The notes below the pieces were generated by a model. The model worked only from the letters and a program-made list of their open reading frames with translations. It searched no databases and was not told where the DNA came from. Made by a program: the position numbers and the translations under genes. From Comamonas sp. lk (GTDB lineage: Bacteria > Pseudomonadota > Gammaproteobacteria > Burkholderiales > Burkholderiaceae_C), in the NCBI GenBank assembly GCA_945925985.1, contig CAMELV010000026.1, positions 1-53,742 of the forward strand: a DNA stretch of 53,742 nucleotides, read 5' to 3'. Shown piece by piece: positions 1-8,181 of the stretch; position 1 is the stretch's first letter; every line of letters begins with the position of its first letter.

Positions 1-12
1 ATTCCAACGAGT

Positions 13-25
13 TATGAGCCTGAAC
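13..25 (+). repeat. Left terminal inverted repeat of the insertion sequence
   Basis: The 13 bases TATGAGCCTGAAC match the reverse complement of 1336-1348 (TATGAGCCTGAGC) at 12 of 13 positions. The repeat may extend a few bases outward with mismatches. It contains an ATG (position 14) in frame with the transposase, which is therefore unlikely to be the real start. Confidence 0.8.
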
Positions 26-52
26 GGTGGTTTTGGGTCGATCATTTTCCAC

Positions 53-1312
53 ATGGTGATCGACATGGACGAAACCCGTCTTCAAACTATTTCCCAACTT
101 TCGGCCTTTCTGGCCGGTACGCTGGAGGTGCACTTCACAGTTCCCGACAGCGACGACAGGCGCTACGCGCACATCGTCTCGGTTGCGCAGAGGTTCGGTT
201 ATGCCCGACTGAATCGGCCTGACAAAGGGGTCGTACTGCGCTACTTGCAGCGCACCAGCGGCTACTCGCGGGCTCAGGTGACCCGTTTACTTTGCAGGGT
301 CATCGATGGCCAAGCGCTGGGTAAGCGCTACCGGGCACCGACCCATGCTTTCGCCAAACGATTCACCCCAGGTGACGCCTTGTTGCTAGCCTCGGTCGAC
401 CTGGCACACGGCACGATGTCGGGTCCTGCCACTGTGCATTTGCTCAAACGCGCTTTTTGCGTCTATGGCGATACCCGGTTTGAGCGTTTGGCCAGCCTGT
501 CAGTGTCGCACCTGTACAACCTGCGCCACAGTAAGACCTACTTGAACCAGCGGGTGAGCTTTACCAAGACCCGCCCGGTGGTCAATCCGATTGGTGTGCG
601 TCGGGCACCAAGACCTGCCGGACGTCCAGGCTTTATCCGTATCGACTCGGTGCATCAAGGCGATCTCGACGGCACCAAGGGGGTGTATCACGTCAATGCG
701 GTGGACATCGTCACCCAATGGGAGGTGGTGGCCACCTGCGAGCGCATCAGCGAGGCGTATCTGATGCCGGTCTTGCAAGACCTGATGGCGCAGTTTCCGT
801 TCGAGATTCTGGGCTTTCATTCGGACAACGGCAGCGAGTACATCAACAAGACGGTGGCAAGCCTGTTGGAGAAGATGAGGGTGGAACAGACCAAGTCGCG
901 CTCCCGCCACTCCAATGACAACGCGCTGGCCGAGAGCAAGAACGGCTCGGTCGTGCGAAAGGCTTTTGGCTACAGCCATATTCCACAGCGCTTTGCCGCA
1001 GTCATCAATGCTTTCTGCCGCGAGCACCTCAACCCCTACGTCAATTTGCACCGCCCGAGTCAGTTTGCCAGGGAAGTGGTCGATGCCAAGGGAAAGGTGA
1101 GAAAGACGTATCCGCAGGAGTTGATCCAAACGCCGCTGAACAAGTTGGCCAGTCTGCCTGACGTGAACTCATTTCTTCGCCAAGGCACGACCATTGAGCA
1201 ACTGCAGTCAAATGCTCGAGCCCAGACTGATCTGCAAGCCGCAACGGCCATGAACGTAGCTAGGCTTAAACTCTTCGACTTGTTCAACCGACGATCCAAA
1301 ACAGCCGCCTGA
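53..1312 (+). CDS. DDE (integrase-core) transposase
   Basis: About 419 residues. An N-terminal helical DNA-binding part is followed by an rve/integrase catalytic core. In the longest reading from position 14 the likely triad is D211 (after IRI), D271 (in FHSDNGSEY) and E307 (in NALAESKN), giving a DD35E spacing. The D-N-G-S-E and N-D-N-A-x-x-E blocks are classic for this superfamily. I place the start at 53 (65 is also possible) because the ATG at 14 falls inside the terminal inverted repeat. The gene fills the element, ends 24 bases before the right repeat, and has no frameshift or stop, so the element could be active. It moves the IS by cut-and-paste or copy-and-paste strand transfer; which one cannot be told from the sequence. 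Confidence 0.85.
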   Translation: MVIDMDETRLQTISQLSAFLAGTLEVHFTVPDSDDRRYAHIVSVAQRFGYARLNRPDKGVVLRYLQRTSGYSRAQVTRLLCRVIDGQALGKRYRAPTHAFAKRFTPGDALLLASVDLAHGTMSGPATVHLLKRAFCVYGDTRFERLASLSVSHLYNLRHSKTYLNQRVSFTKTRPVVNPIGVRRAPRPAGRPGFIRIDSVHQGDLDGTKGVYHVNAVDIVTQWEVVATCERISEAYLMPVLQDLMAQFPFEILGFHSDNGSEYINKTVASLLEKMRVEQTKSRSRHSNDNALAESKNGSVVRKAFGYSHIPQRFAAVINAFCREHLNPYVNLHRPSQFAREVVDAKGKVRKTYPQELIQTPLNKLASLPDVNSFLRQGTTIEQLQSNARAQTDLQAATAMNVARLKLFDLFNRRSKTAA

Positions 1313-1335
1313 TTCAGACTACCGAATCACACAAG

Positions 1336-1348
1336 GCTCAGGCTCATA
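1336..1348 (-). repeat. Right terminal inverted repeat of the insertion sequence
   Basis: Reverse complement of this segment is TATGAGCCTGAGC, matching the left end at 13-25 with a single mismatch. It lies 24 bases after the transposase stop codon, which is the usual position for an IS end. Confidence 0.8.
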
Positions 1349-1367
1349 CCTGATTTGGAAAATACTA

Positions 1368-2504
1368 TCAGTACTGATTCTGATTTGACACGTGCGGAGT
1401 GGCTCGAACTAGGGGCCTGACCTGCTTTTCGGCAAACGAGTCCAGAGGCGCGTGAAGCCGAGTCGCCGCCGTCACGATCCCGCCCCGCCGGCCAATCTCG
1501 ATCGAACCGTAGCGCTGTTTGAAACAGTCAGGCAAGGGCCGGTCTCCCGGCACCGATAACCACAGCCGCAGCAGGTGGCGCTTCTTTTCCCGCTCGGGCC
1601 AGTCGATAAACGCAGTGCGGTCATGCAGCTGTGCGTGGTTGTAGACGAACTGCATGTCGCCGGGCTGCAGTTGCATCCCAAAGTGCAGTTCGGGGTCGTT
1701 GGCTAGGACATCGAACATATCCAGCGCCTCAATATGCGCGGGTGTCAGGCGCATGGCACCTTCGAACCGCTGCGCGCTGTCGATGTACTGGCGTTGGTAG
1801 AACACGGTCAGGCGGCCCTCGTGCCAGGACAGCGGCGGTATCGTCAGCCAGGGCAGGGCGCCATCGGGCACTTCGCCGCGACGGTCGGTGGCGATAGGGT
1901 CGAACAGCAGGGTCAACAAGTCGGGACGCAGTGCCCGCATGCGGTTGTAAATGGTTTCAGCGCTGACCAGCAGGGAGCGGCCGCCGAACTTGGCCTCTCT
2001 AAGGCACAACAGGCCGACCAAGTCCGCACTGTCGGTGTGAAAGGTCTGACGCTCGGCTGTTTGGTAAACGCGGGTGTTGGGGTCTGTGGACGAGGTACCG
2101 AGGTCACGCACATGACCGAGGATATGGCCGGCCGCGTTTTGCGAGCGTGCGCTGCCCAGATGCGCGCCGATGCCGCAAAACACGGTGGCGGCAAATTGTT
2201 GGCTGTAGCCGGTCACGGGCAAGCCGCGCAACACTTCAATGCCGTTGCTATGCAGCAGCTTGGTCTGCAGCGCCTTCAGGTGGCCGGTGAATGAGCGTAG
2301 AGGGAAATCAGCGGCGCTGATTTCGCCTACGTCGCGCCCCAGCGAGAGGTAATGCCGCGCTGCTTGCTCCAAGTCAGCAATGTCCGAGGCCGACAAGCGG
2401 TACAGCCAGCGATCCTCATTCCTAGCCATGTCAAGTCCTAGCCAGGCTGCAGGTCCGGTCAATCTTTTGGGCAAAAGCGATAGGTCCATGGGTGGACGAT
2501 TCAT
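1368..2504 (-). CDS. TauD/TfdA-family Fe(II)/2-oxoglutarate dioxygenase
   Basis: 378 residues. The Fe(II) facial triad is visible as H156-T-D158 (in QTFHTDSADLVGL) and a distal histidine, H294 (in NHAQLHDR); the arginine that binds 2-oxoglutarate is probably in the KKRHLLRLW segment near residue 313. Members hydroxylate or oxidatively cleave small substrates with O2 and 2-oxoglutarate, but the substrate cannot be read here. The start ATG overlaps the stop of the metallo-hydrolase upstream (ATGA), so it is the last gene of a three-gene operon with an acid-CoA ligase. A clear paralogue sits at 49310-50377 in another operon. The stop lies about 20 bases from the IS end, and the C-terminal 20 residues have no counterpart in the paralogue, so the tail may have been altered by the insertion. 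Confidence 0.85.
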   Translation of the reverse strand: MNRPPMDLSLLPKRLTGPAAWLGLDMARNEDRWLYRLSASDIADLEQAARHYLSLGRDVGEISAADFPLRSFTGHLKALQTKLLHSNGIEVLRGLPVTGYSQQFAATVFCGIGAHLGSARSQNAAGHILGHVRDLGTSSTDPNTRVYQTAERQTFHTDSADLVGLLCLREAKFGGRSLLVSAETIYNRMRALRPDLLTLLFDPIATDRRGEVPDGALPWLTIPPLSWHEGRLTVFYQRQYIDSAQRFEGAMRLTPAHIEALDMFDVLANDPELHFGMQLQPGDMQFVYNHAQLHDRTAFIDWPEREKKRHLLRLWLSVPGDRPLPDCFKQRYGSIEIGRRGGIVTAATRLHAPLDSFAEKQVRPLVRATPHVSNQNQY

Positions 2505-3556
2505 GTCTCAATCGCCCGCGTTTCGCCGTGGCGCATCAGCCAGACCCTGTCGCTTGACAAGCCACGCGCCTGCAGGGCTTCTGCCAGGTCGCGCGGCGGC
2601 TGGTCAAAGGCCTCCTGGGTGAGTTTGAAGGTGCCCCAATGCACCCCAAACGCCTGCTTCGCATCCAAGTCAAGCATCAGCTGCACCGCATCGGCCGGGT
2701 TCACGTGCATCTTTTTCATGAAGTCGCGCGGCAGGTAAGCGCCGATCGGCAGGGCCAACAGGTCGATCGGCCCTAGGCGTTCACGGATGGCCTTGAAGTC
2801 GGCGCTGTAGCCGGTGTCGCCCGGGAACAAAAAACGCCACGCCTCCCATGCGCTGGGCTGACGCTCCACCATGTAACCACCCCAGAGGGATGCGTTGGTG
2901 TCTAACGGCGTGCGGCGGCTCCAGTGTTGGGCTGGGGTGAAGTGGATGCGAATGGGGTGCGTCAGCTTGTTGCCGTCTTTGTCGCGGGTCACATCGGCGT
3001 GGTTCCACCAATCCATTTCTTGAACGTTGGGAATGCTTCGCGCGTCAAACCAGGGCTTCAGGCCAAGAGGCACAAAGATGCGTGGCCTTTGGCCTGACGC
3101 GAGCATGGCGGCCAGGGTGGCAACGCATAAGTGGTCGTAATGGTTGTGCGAAATCAGCAGCACATCAATCGGCGGCAGATTGTCACCCTCTAGCGGCGCG
3201 GGCACCATGCGCGGTGCGCCAAAGCGTCCAAAGGGCCCGGCAAAGTCGGCCAGCGTCGGGTCCAGCAGGATATTGAGCCCACCCACCTGCAGCAGCACCG
3301 ACACATGGCCGAGCCAGGTCACCGTAGGTTCGTGCTGGCGTTGTGCAATCCGCGCCCGGTCCACCGGTACGCTCCAGGCCTTGGCGAATGCGGCGTATCC
3401 CTGATCGGGCGGCGCTAGTGGTTTGAAGTCCCCACGCAGGGTGCGCCAGACCATTTCGTACCAGGGGAAGTTGCCAATGACGACCGCTGGGTCACTATTG
3501 GAAAAGCCGCTGTCACGGTGGTGACCGGGTTTGGTGGGCAAGGAAGGCGCCGTCAT
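2501..3556 (-). CDS. Metallo-beta-lactamase-fold hydrolase, NAPE-PLD/UlaG-like
   Basis: 351 residues, cytoplasmic (no signal peptide). The metal-binding signature H137-N-H-Y-D-H142 is preceded by the LGHxSxLLxxGGxxILxDP strand motif typical of the N-acylphosphatidylethanolamine phospholipase D / UlaG branch. Later ligands are visible in FTPAQHWSRR, LFPGDTGYS and GVHWGTF. Relatives cleave phosphodiester or lactone bonds, usually with two zinc ions; the actual substrate is unknown. It lies between an acid-CoA ligase (38 bases downstream of that gene's stop) and a 2-oxoglutarate dioxygenase (4-base overlap), suggesting that the three act on one organic acid, lipid or lactone, but that is inference. 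Confidence 0.85.
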   Translation of the reverse strand: MTAPSLPTKPGHHRDSGFSNSDPAVVIGNFPWYEMVWRTLRGDFKPLAPPDQGYAAFAKAWSVPVDRARIAQRQHEPTVTWLGHVSVLLQVGGLNILLDPTLADFAGPFGRFGAPRMVPAPLEGDNLPPIDVLLISHNHYDHLCVATLAAMLASGQRPRIFVPLGLKPWFDARSIPNVQEMDWWNHADVTRDKDGNKLTHPIRIHFTPAQHWSRRTPLDTNASLWGGYMVERQPSAWEAWRFLFPGDTGYSADFKAIRERLGPIDLLALPIGAYLPRDFMKKMHVNPADAVQLMLDLDAKQAFGVHWGTFKLTQEAFDQPPRDLAEALQARGLSSDRVWLMRHGETRAIET

Positions 3557-3593
3557 AGCTGTTGTCGTTCACATCAGGTTCGCGCCAGATCGG

Positions 3594-5141
3594 TCAGACC
3601 TTGCGTCGCCCTTCCCAGTAAGGTTCGCGCACCGCCTTTTTGTCAATCTTGCCTATCGTGTTGCGAGGCATCTCTGCAATGAAGTCCACCCGTTCAGGCT
3701 GCTTGATGGACGATAGCGTCGATGCCCGGCAGAGTTGCAATAACTCGTCGGCGGTGGCTGACTGCCCGGGCTTGAATGCCACGACCGCCAGCACGGCCTC
3801 GCCCCATTTGTCGTCCGGTACGCCGACCACCGCTGCGTCCAGCACTGCCGGATGCGTGTACAGCACTGTCTCGACCTCGCTTGGCGCAAGGTTGTAGCCG
3901 CCTCGGATGATCAGGTCTTTGATGCGGTCGACGATGTAGCAGTAGCCCTCGCCATCAATGCGGCCCACGTCGCCCGAATGCAGCCAGCCACCGATCAACG
4001 CCTTGCCCGTGCGCTCAGGCTCACGGTAGTAGCCCTGCATGGTGTGCGGCCCGCCAAAAATGATCTCGCCGGCTTCGCCAGCTCCGACGTCTGCACCGTC
4101 TGGGTCGACCAGCCGCACCGTGGTTGCAAATGATGGCCGGCCACAGGAGGCCAGCAATTGCGGCTTGTCTGTGAGGGCATGCACATGGTCCTGTTTGCGC
4201 AACAGCGTACCGATCGAGGCGATCTCGGCCATGCCATAGAGCTGAATGAAGATGGGGCCGTACTTCGCGATCAGGGTCCGCAGCCGTTCGGCCGGAATCG
4301 GCGAGGAGCCGTACCCCAGGGTGGTGATCGAGGCCAGTCGGCGCGCAAAGTCCCCCGGGTCCTGCTCAAGCAGCGTGGCCAGCATGGTCGGCACCAGGAA
4401 GGTGTGTGTCACCTGGTGGCGCTCGACTGTCTCGCACAGCTTGGGGCCGCTGAAGCCACGGCTTTCGGCAAAACCCACCGCAGCACCGGCCAGCAGGGTC
4501 GGTACGATGGTGATGTTGACGCAAGAGTTATGTGGGATCTGGATCAGGTAACGCGTGGCTTCGGTGATCTCGTACTCCAGGCAGGCCACCGTACCGTGCT
4601 GCATCGCCGCAGCGTGATCGAACAAAATTCCTTTGGGAAGGCCGGTGGTGCCACTGGTGTAGACGATGGCAAAGTGGTCTTGCGGGAAGGCGGTGTAGGC
4701 CCAAGGCGGAAAGGCGTCACGGGCTCCGGCTAGCGCGGCTTCATAGCTGCCACCTGGCTGCAGCACCAGTACGGGTATGTCGCGTAGGGCGGCCAGTCGC
4801 AGCGCCATGGTCTCGAACTCCGGTTCAGTGATGAGCATGCACGGCTCGGCGTTGGCCAGCACCGACACCAGCTCGGTCTCGGTCATGCGAAAGTTCAGCC
4901 CCACGTAAACCATGGCCGCCTTGCTGACGCCGACCATGACCTCGACCACTTCCATACGGTTGTGTACCAGTAGGGCAACGCGGTCGCCCTTGGAGAAAGC
5001 GTGGTTCTCACGCAGCACGTGGGCCAGACGGTTGCTGCGCTGGTCCAGCGTGGCGTAGTCCATGGTGCGTTCGCCGTCGAACAGCGCCAGGCTGTCTGGC
5101 GCACGTTGGGCGATACGGGTGACGGCGAGTCCGATGTTCAT
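3594..5141 (-). CDS. AMP-forming acyl-CoA synthetase / acid-CoA ligase (ANL superfamily)
   Basis: 515 residues, a normal length for the family. It activates a carboxylic acid with ATP to an acyl-adenylate and then transfers it to CoA. Motifs in order: the P-loop YTSGTTGLPK at 161-170, YGMAE (A5) in the middle, the hinge SGDVGRID...DRIKDLIIRGGYNLAP, and the C-terminal PRNTIGKIDKK carrying the catalytic lysine. The lysine and hinge are intact, so it should be active. The acid specificity (fatty, aromatic or other) cannot be assigned by eye. It is the first gene of the ligase / metallo-hydrolase / dioxygenase operon, following the rpsT terminator; the 76 bases before the start are the likely promoter region. 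Confidence 0.9.
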   Translation of the reverse strand: MNIGLAVTRIAQRAPDSLALFDGERTMDYATLDQRSNRLAHVLRENHAFSKGDRVALLVHNRMEVVEVMVGVSKAAMVYVGLNFRMTETELVSVLANAEPCMLITEPEFETMALRLAALRDIPVLVLQPGGSYEAALAGARDAFPPWAYTAFPQDHFAIVYTSGTTGLPKGILFDHAAAMQHGTVACLEYEITEATRYLIQIPHNSCVNITIVPTLLAGAAVGFAESRGFSGPKLCETVERHQVTHTFLVPTMLATLLEQDPGDFARRLASITTLGYGSSPIPAERLRTLIAKYGPIFIQLYGMAEIASIGTLLRKQDHVHALTDKPQLLASCGRPSFATTVRLVDPDGADVGAGEAGEIIFGGPHTMQGYYREPERTGKALIGGWLHSGDVGRIDGEGYCYIVDRIKDLIIRGGYNLAPSEVETVLYTHPAVLDAAVVGVPDDKWGEAVLAVVAFKPGQSATADELLQLCRASTLSSIKQPERVDFIAEMPRNTIGKIDKKAVREPYWEGRRKV

Positions 5142-5216
5142 GGTGTGTCGGCAGAATATGGGTTGAGGGCTGGCTGCCAGGGCAGATCAATGACCTTGAT
5201 GATACGAAACACAAAC

Positions 5217-5244
5217 AAAAAAGCCGTCTTGCGACGGCTTTTTT
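5217..5244 (-). terminator. Rho-independent terminator of rpsT
   Basis: A perfect 8-base-pair stem AAGCCGTC (5221-5228) / GACGGCTT (5233-5240) with a 4-base loop is flanked by A-runs on the left and T-runs on the right. Read on the minus strand it follows rpsT with a U-rich tail, so it should end rpsT transcription before the ligase operon. Its symmetry means it could also stop plus-strand transcripts. A second GC hairpin without a U-tract (GAAGCC 5278-5283 / GGCTTC 5294-5299) lies between it and the rpsT stop. Confidence 0.85.
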
Positions 5245-5316
5245 GCTTTTGCTGACAGCGCACCCCGTTCAAACGGCGAAGCCCCGGTCAGGAGGCTTCG
5301 TGCGAAGCGCCTGGGT

Positions 5317-5619
5317 TCAGGCGGCTTGGGTGGCCAAGGCTTTCACCTTGGTCGACAGGCGGCTCTTGTCGCGCGCTGCCTTGTTTTTATGGAAGATGCC
5401 TTTGTCTGCCACGGTGTCCACCACGGCTTGCATCTTGCCAAAGGCTTCAGTGGCCTTGGTTTTGTCGCCAGCCAGCACGGCTTTCTCGACGTTCTTCACC
5501 GCGGTGCGGTACTGTGAGCGCAACGACGTGTTGGCGGCGTTGATCTTGATGTCCTGACGGACGCGTTTGCGGCCCGACGCGAGGCGCGGGTTCTTTTTCT
5601 TGGGTTTTCCAGATGCCAT
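5317..5619 (-). CDS. rpsT: 30S ribosomal protein S20
   Basis: 100 residues, very basic, with the S20 start ([12 protein letters not shown]) and the conserved core [27 protein letters not shown]20 binds 16S rRNA early in 30S assembly. It is monocistronic here: divergent from murJ, the usual arrangement in Burkholderiales, and closed by a strong terminator. The length is slightly above the E. coli protein, as normal in betaproteobacteria. Confidence 0.97.
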   Translation of the reverse strand: MASGKPKKKNPRLASGRKRVRQDIKINAANTSLRSQYRTAVKNVEKAVLAGDKTKATEAFGKMQAVVDTVADKGIFHKNKAARDKSRLSTKVKALATQAA

Positions 5620-5664
5620 GTAAATAGTTCCTTGTGTCTGAGGATGATGCCAGCAAAGCCCACG

Positions 5665-5673
5665 ATTCTAGCA
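5665..5673 (-). promoter_or_regulatory. Candidate extended -10 promoter for rpsT
   Basis: On the minus strand the sequence TGCTAGAAT is an extended -10 element (TGn plus TAGAAT), about 45 bases before the rpsT start. No good -35 hexamer is visible at the normal spacing, which is compatible with an extended -10 promoter. This is a motif reading only. Confidence 0.4.
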
Positions 5674-5690
5674 GGGGCTACACTGGGCGG

Positions 5691-7256
5691 GTGAGCCTTT
5701 TCAAATCTGCGTCCACTGTTTCACTGCTGACACTGGCCTCCCGCATTACCGGGCTGGGGCGCGAGTTACTCATGGCATCGATGTTCGGTGCGAGCGCCAT
5801 GACGGACGCTTTCAACGTTGCTTTTCGCATTCCCAACCTGTTTAGGCGTCTGTTTGCCGAGGGCGCGTTCAGCCAGGCCTTTGTGCCGGTGCTGGCGGCC
5901 AGCAAGCAACAGCATGGGGACGCCGCCACGCGCCTGCTGGTCGACCGGGTGGCCACGCTGCTGGTCTGGGCCTTGCTGCTGACCAGTGTGCTGGGGGTTG
6001 CCGGTGCACCGATTTTGGTGTGGGCCATGGCCAGTGGCTTGCAGCAGTCGGCGCAAGGGTTTGAGGCGGCGGTGTTCATGACACGCTGGATGTTTCCCTA
6101 CATTGCCTTCATGTCTCTGGTGGCGCTGGCGGCCGGCGTGCTCAACACCTGGAAGCGCTTTGCCCTGCCGGCAGCCACACCGGTGCTGCTGAATATGGCG
6201 ATGATTGGCGCGATGCTCTGGGGTTCGCCCTGGTTTGCCCGCCACGGGCTGGAACCAATTTACGCCCTGACTGCTGGCGTGATGCTGGGTGGCATGCTGC
6301 AGCTGGGCGCGCAGGTCTGGGGCCTGCGCCGTCTGAGTATGCTGCCCCACATCGGCTTGAGCTGGTCGGCGTTGCGACTGGCCTGGGCCGACCCGGGTAC
6401 CCGGCGCATCGCCAGCCTGATGGCGCCCGCCCTGCTGGGCGTGAGCGTGGCCCAGGTTTCGCTGCTGATCAACACCCAGATTGCCTCGCACCTGACGCCT
6501 GGCAGTGTGAGCTGGCTCAGTTACGCCGACCGGCTGATGGAGTTCCCCACCGCGCTGCTGGGGGTGGCTCTGGGTGTGGTGTTGACGCCGCAGTTGGCGG
6601 CGGCTCGGGCCGCGCAAGACATGCGCCAATACGCCGCCATGCTGGATTGGGGTTTACGCCTGGTTCTGCTGCTGGGCTTGCCCAGCGCCGTGGCCTTGCT
6701 GACTTTCGCCAAACCACTGGTCGCAGTGCTTTACCACTATGGCGCTTTTACCGATCGGGATGTGGCCCAGACCACCGCTGCGCTGACGGGTTATGGCGTC
6801 GGCTTGCTAGGGCTGGTGGCGATCAAGGTGCTAGCTCCAGGCTTTTATGCCAGTCAAGACATTCGTACCCCCGTCAAGATCGCCCTGGTGGTGCTGGTGA
6901 TCACGCAACTGCTGAATTTGGCGCTGGTGCCGCTGCTACAGCATGCCGGGTTGGCCCTGGCTATCGGGCTGGGGGCGCTCATCAATGCCCTGTGGCTGTT
7001 GCTGGGGCTGATGCGTCGCGGCAGTTACCAGCCGTCGCCGGGCTGGGGCTTGTTTTTGCTGCGGGTGGTGCTGGCCTCGGCGCTGCTGGCCGCCTTCTTG
7101 CTGCTGGCAGCCAGCGCGTTTGACTGGACGGCCATGCGCGCCCATAGCTTGCAGCGAATTGGCCTGATGGCCCTTGTGCTGCTTGGTTCCTCCGCTATTT
7201 ATTTCATAGCGCTACGGCTTTTGGGCATGAACCTGCGCCAACTGCTCCGGCGTTAA
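5691..7256 (+). CDS. murJ: Lipid II flippase MurJ (MviN)
   Basis: 522 residues from a GTG start. An upstream ATG at 5634 would add 19 residues that are unlike MurJ and overlap the rpsT promoter; the family starts with the S-L-F-K-S-A-x-x-V-S-x-x-T-L-x-S-R-I-x-G block seen directly after this GTG. Fourteen hydrophobic segments span the protein, as expected for the MOP-superfamily flippase that moves lipid-linked peptidoglycan precursor across the inner membrane. The signatures GxxRDxxxA-like GLGRELLMASMFG, DAFNVAFRIPNLFRRLFAEGAF and QAFVPVL are intact. Its transcription is divergent from rpsT. Confidence 0.96.
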   Translation: MSLFKSASTVSLLTLASRITGLGRELLMASMFGASAMTDAFNVAFRIPNLFRRLFAEGAFSQAFVPVLAASKQQHGDAATRLLVDRVATLLVWALLLTSVLGVAGAPILVWAMASGLQQSAQGFEAAVFMTRWMFPYIAFMSLVALAAGVLNTWKRFALPAATPVLLNMAMIGAMLWGSPWFARHGLEPIYALTAGVMLGGMLQLGAQVWGLRRLSMLPHIGLSWSALRLAWADPGTRRIASLMAPALLGVSVAQVSLLINTQIASHLTPGSVSWLSYADRLMEFPTALLGVALGVVLTPQLAAARAAQDMRQYAAMLDWGLRLVLLLGLPSAVALLTFAKPLVAVLYHYGAFTDRDVAQTTAALTGYGVGLLGLVAIKVLAPGFYASQDIRTPVKIALVVLVITQLLNLALVPLLQHAGLALAIGLGALINALWLLLGLMRRGSYQPSPGWGLFLLRVVLASALLAAFLLLAASAFDWTAMRAHSLQRIGLMALVLLGSSAIYFIALRLLGMNLRQLLRR

Positions 7257-7335
7257 GAAAACGCCAAACCCATCGCCGCAAAAATACTGCCACAAAAATA
7301 GTTGACGTCGCCGCTGCGCGCCGGTACAAAGTCCC

Positions 7336-8181
7336 ATGTCCATTCGATTTGATGTTCCCACACCGCTGGCTTACTTTGCCACTCTGGTGCACAGTGACGC
7401 GGATTTTCCGCTGCTGGAGGCCGCTGTCTGTCTGGCCCAAGACGAGTACCCCGAGCTTGATATCCAGCAGGTGCTGAGCGAGGTGGATCAACTGCTTGAA
7501 CGCGTCAAGCGCCGTGTTCCCAGCGATGCGCCCGCCCTGCAACGCCTGCGTACGCTCAACCAGTTGTTTTACCGAGACCTGGGCTTTGGCGGCAACCTCA
7601 ACGATTATTACGACCCAGAAAACAGTTACGTCAGCGTTGTGCTGCGCAGCCGGCGCGGCATTCCGATCTCGCTGGCGGTACTGTGGCTGGAGCTGGCCCT
7701 TGGGCTGGGCTTGAACGCCAGTGGTGTGGCTTTTCCGGGGCATTTCATGCTCAAGGTCAGCCTGCCCAAAGGGCAGGTCGTGATAGACCCTTTCACCGGC
7801 CAGTCAATGAGCCGTGAAGATCTGAGCGAACGGTTGGAGCCCTTTCGCCGCCACAGCAACCAAACAGACGATTTTGACGCGCCTATCGGGCTGTACCTAC
7901 AGCCGGCGCCGGCGCGAGACATCATCGCCCGAATGTTGCGCAATCTGAAGGAGATTCACCGCACGCAGGCAGACTGGGCCCGGCTGATCCCTGTGCTGGA
8001 CCGGCTGATTACCTTGCTGCCGCAGGCCTGGGGTGAGTACCGGGACCGCGGTTTGGCGTGGGCCGAGCAGGGCCAGTCGGCCTTGGCGCTGGCTGATCTG
8101 GAGGTGTATTTGTCTCATGCCGAAGACGGCCTGGACATCGACGCCGTTGCCGAACGCGCGCGGGAGCTGCGCCGCCGTTAG
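7336..8181 (+). CDS. SirB1-family transglutaminase-like/TPR protein
   Basis: 281 residues. An N-terminal transglutaminase-like region has the motifs [26 protein letters not shown] and [36 protein letters not shown] that define the SirB1 (YchA) family, followed by a C-terminal TPR-like helical part. The cysteine of true transglutaminases is not present in the S-L-A helix, so a protein-binding rather than catalytic role is plausible. Function is not established. It follows murJ by 79 bases on the same strand; its 3' end overlaps the convergent purM stop by 4 bases. Confidence 0.85.
   Translation: MSIRFDVPTPLAYFATLVHSDADFPLLEAAVCLAQDEYPELDIQQVLSEVDQLLERVKRRVPSDAPALQRLRTLNQLFYRDLGFGGNLNDYYDPENSYVSVVLRSRRGIPISLAVLWLELALGLGLNASGVAFPGHFMLKVSLPKGQVVIDPFTGQSMSREDLSERLEPFRRHSNQTDDFDAPIGLYLQPAPARDIIARMLRNLKEIHRTQADWARLIPVLDRLITLLPQAWGEYRDRGLAWAEQGQSALALADLEVYLSHAEDGLDIDAVAERARELRRR

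Larger units (their letters stand above)
13..1348 (+). mobile_element. Complete insertion sequence, about 1.34 kb, one transposase gene
   Basis: The element is bounded by a short inverted repeat seen at both ends (13-25 and 1336-1348, 12 of 13 bases matching) and contains one long transposase gene in the same orientation. Nothing else is encoded. The right end lies only about 20 bases beyond the stop codon of the neighbouring dioxygenase gene, so the insertion probably cut close to, but not visibly into, that gene. I could not identify a target duplication: the left flank is only 12 bases long and no matching direct repeat is obvious. The family was not assigned by name; the size, the DD35E spacing and a single frame without programmed frameshift are what can be seen. 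Confidence 0.85.

Noticed and set aside
14..52. ATG at 14 as the transposase start
   Set aside because: It falls inside the terminal inverted repeat; starts at 53 or 65 are more likely.
5766..6629. Long open frame antisense to murJ
   Set aside because: Composition (His/Gln/Arg-rich) and position are those of a shadow of the real gene; no family likeness.
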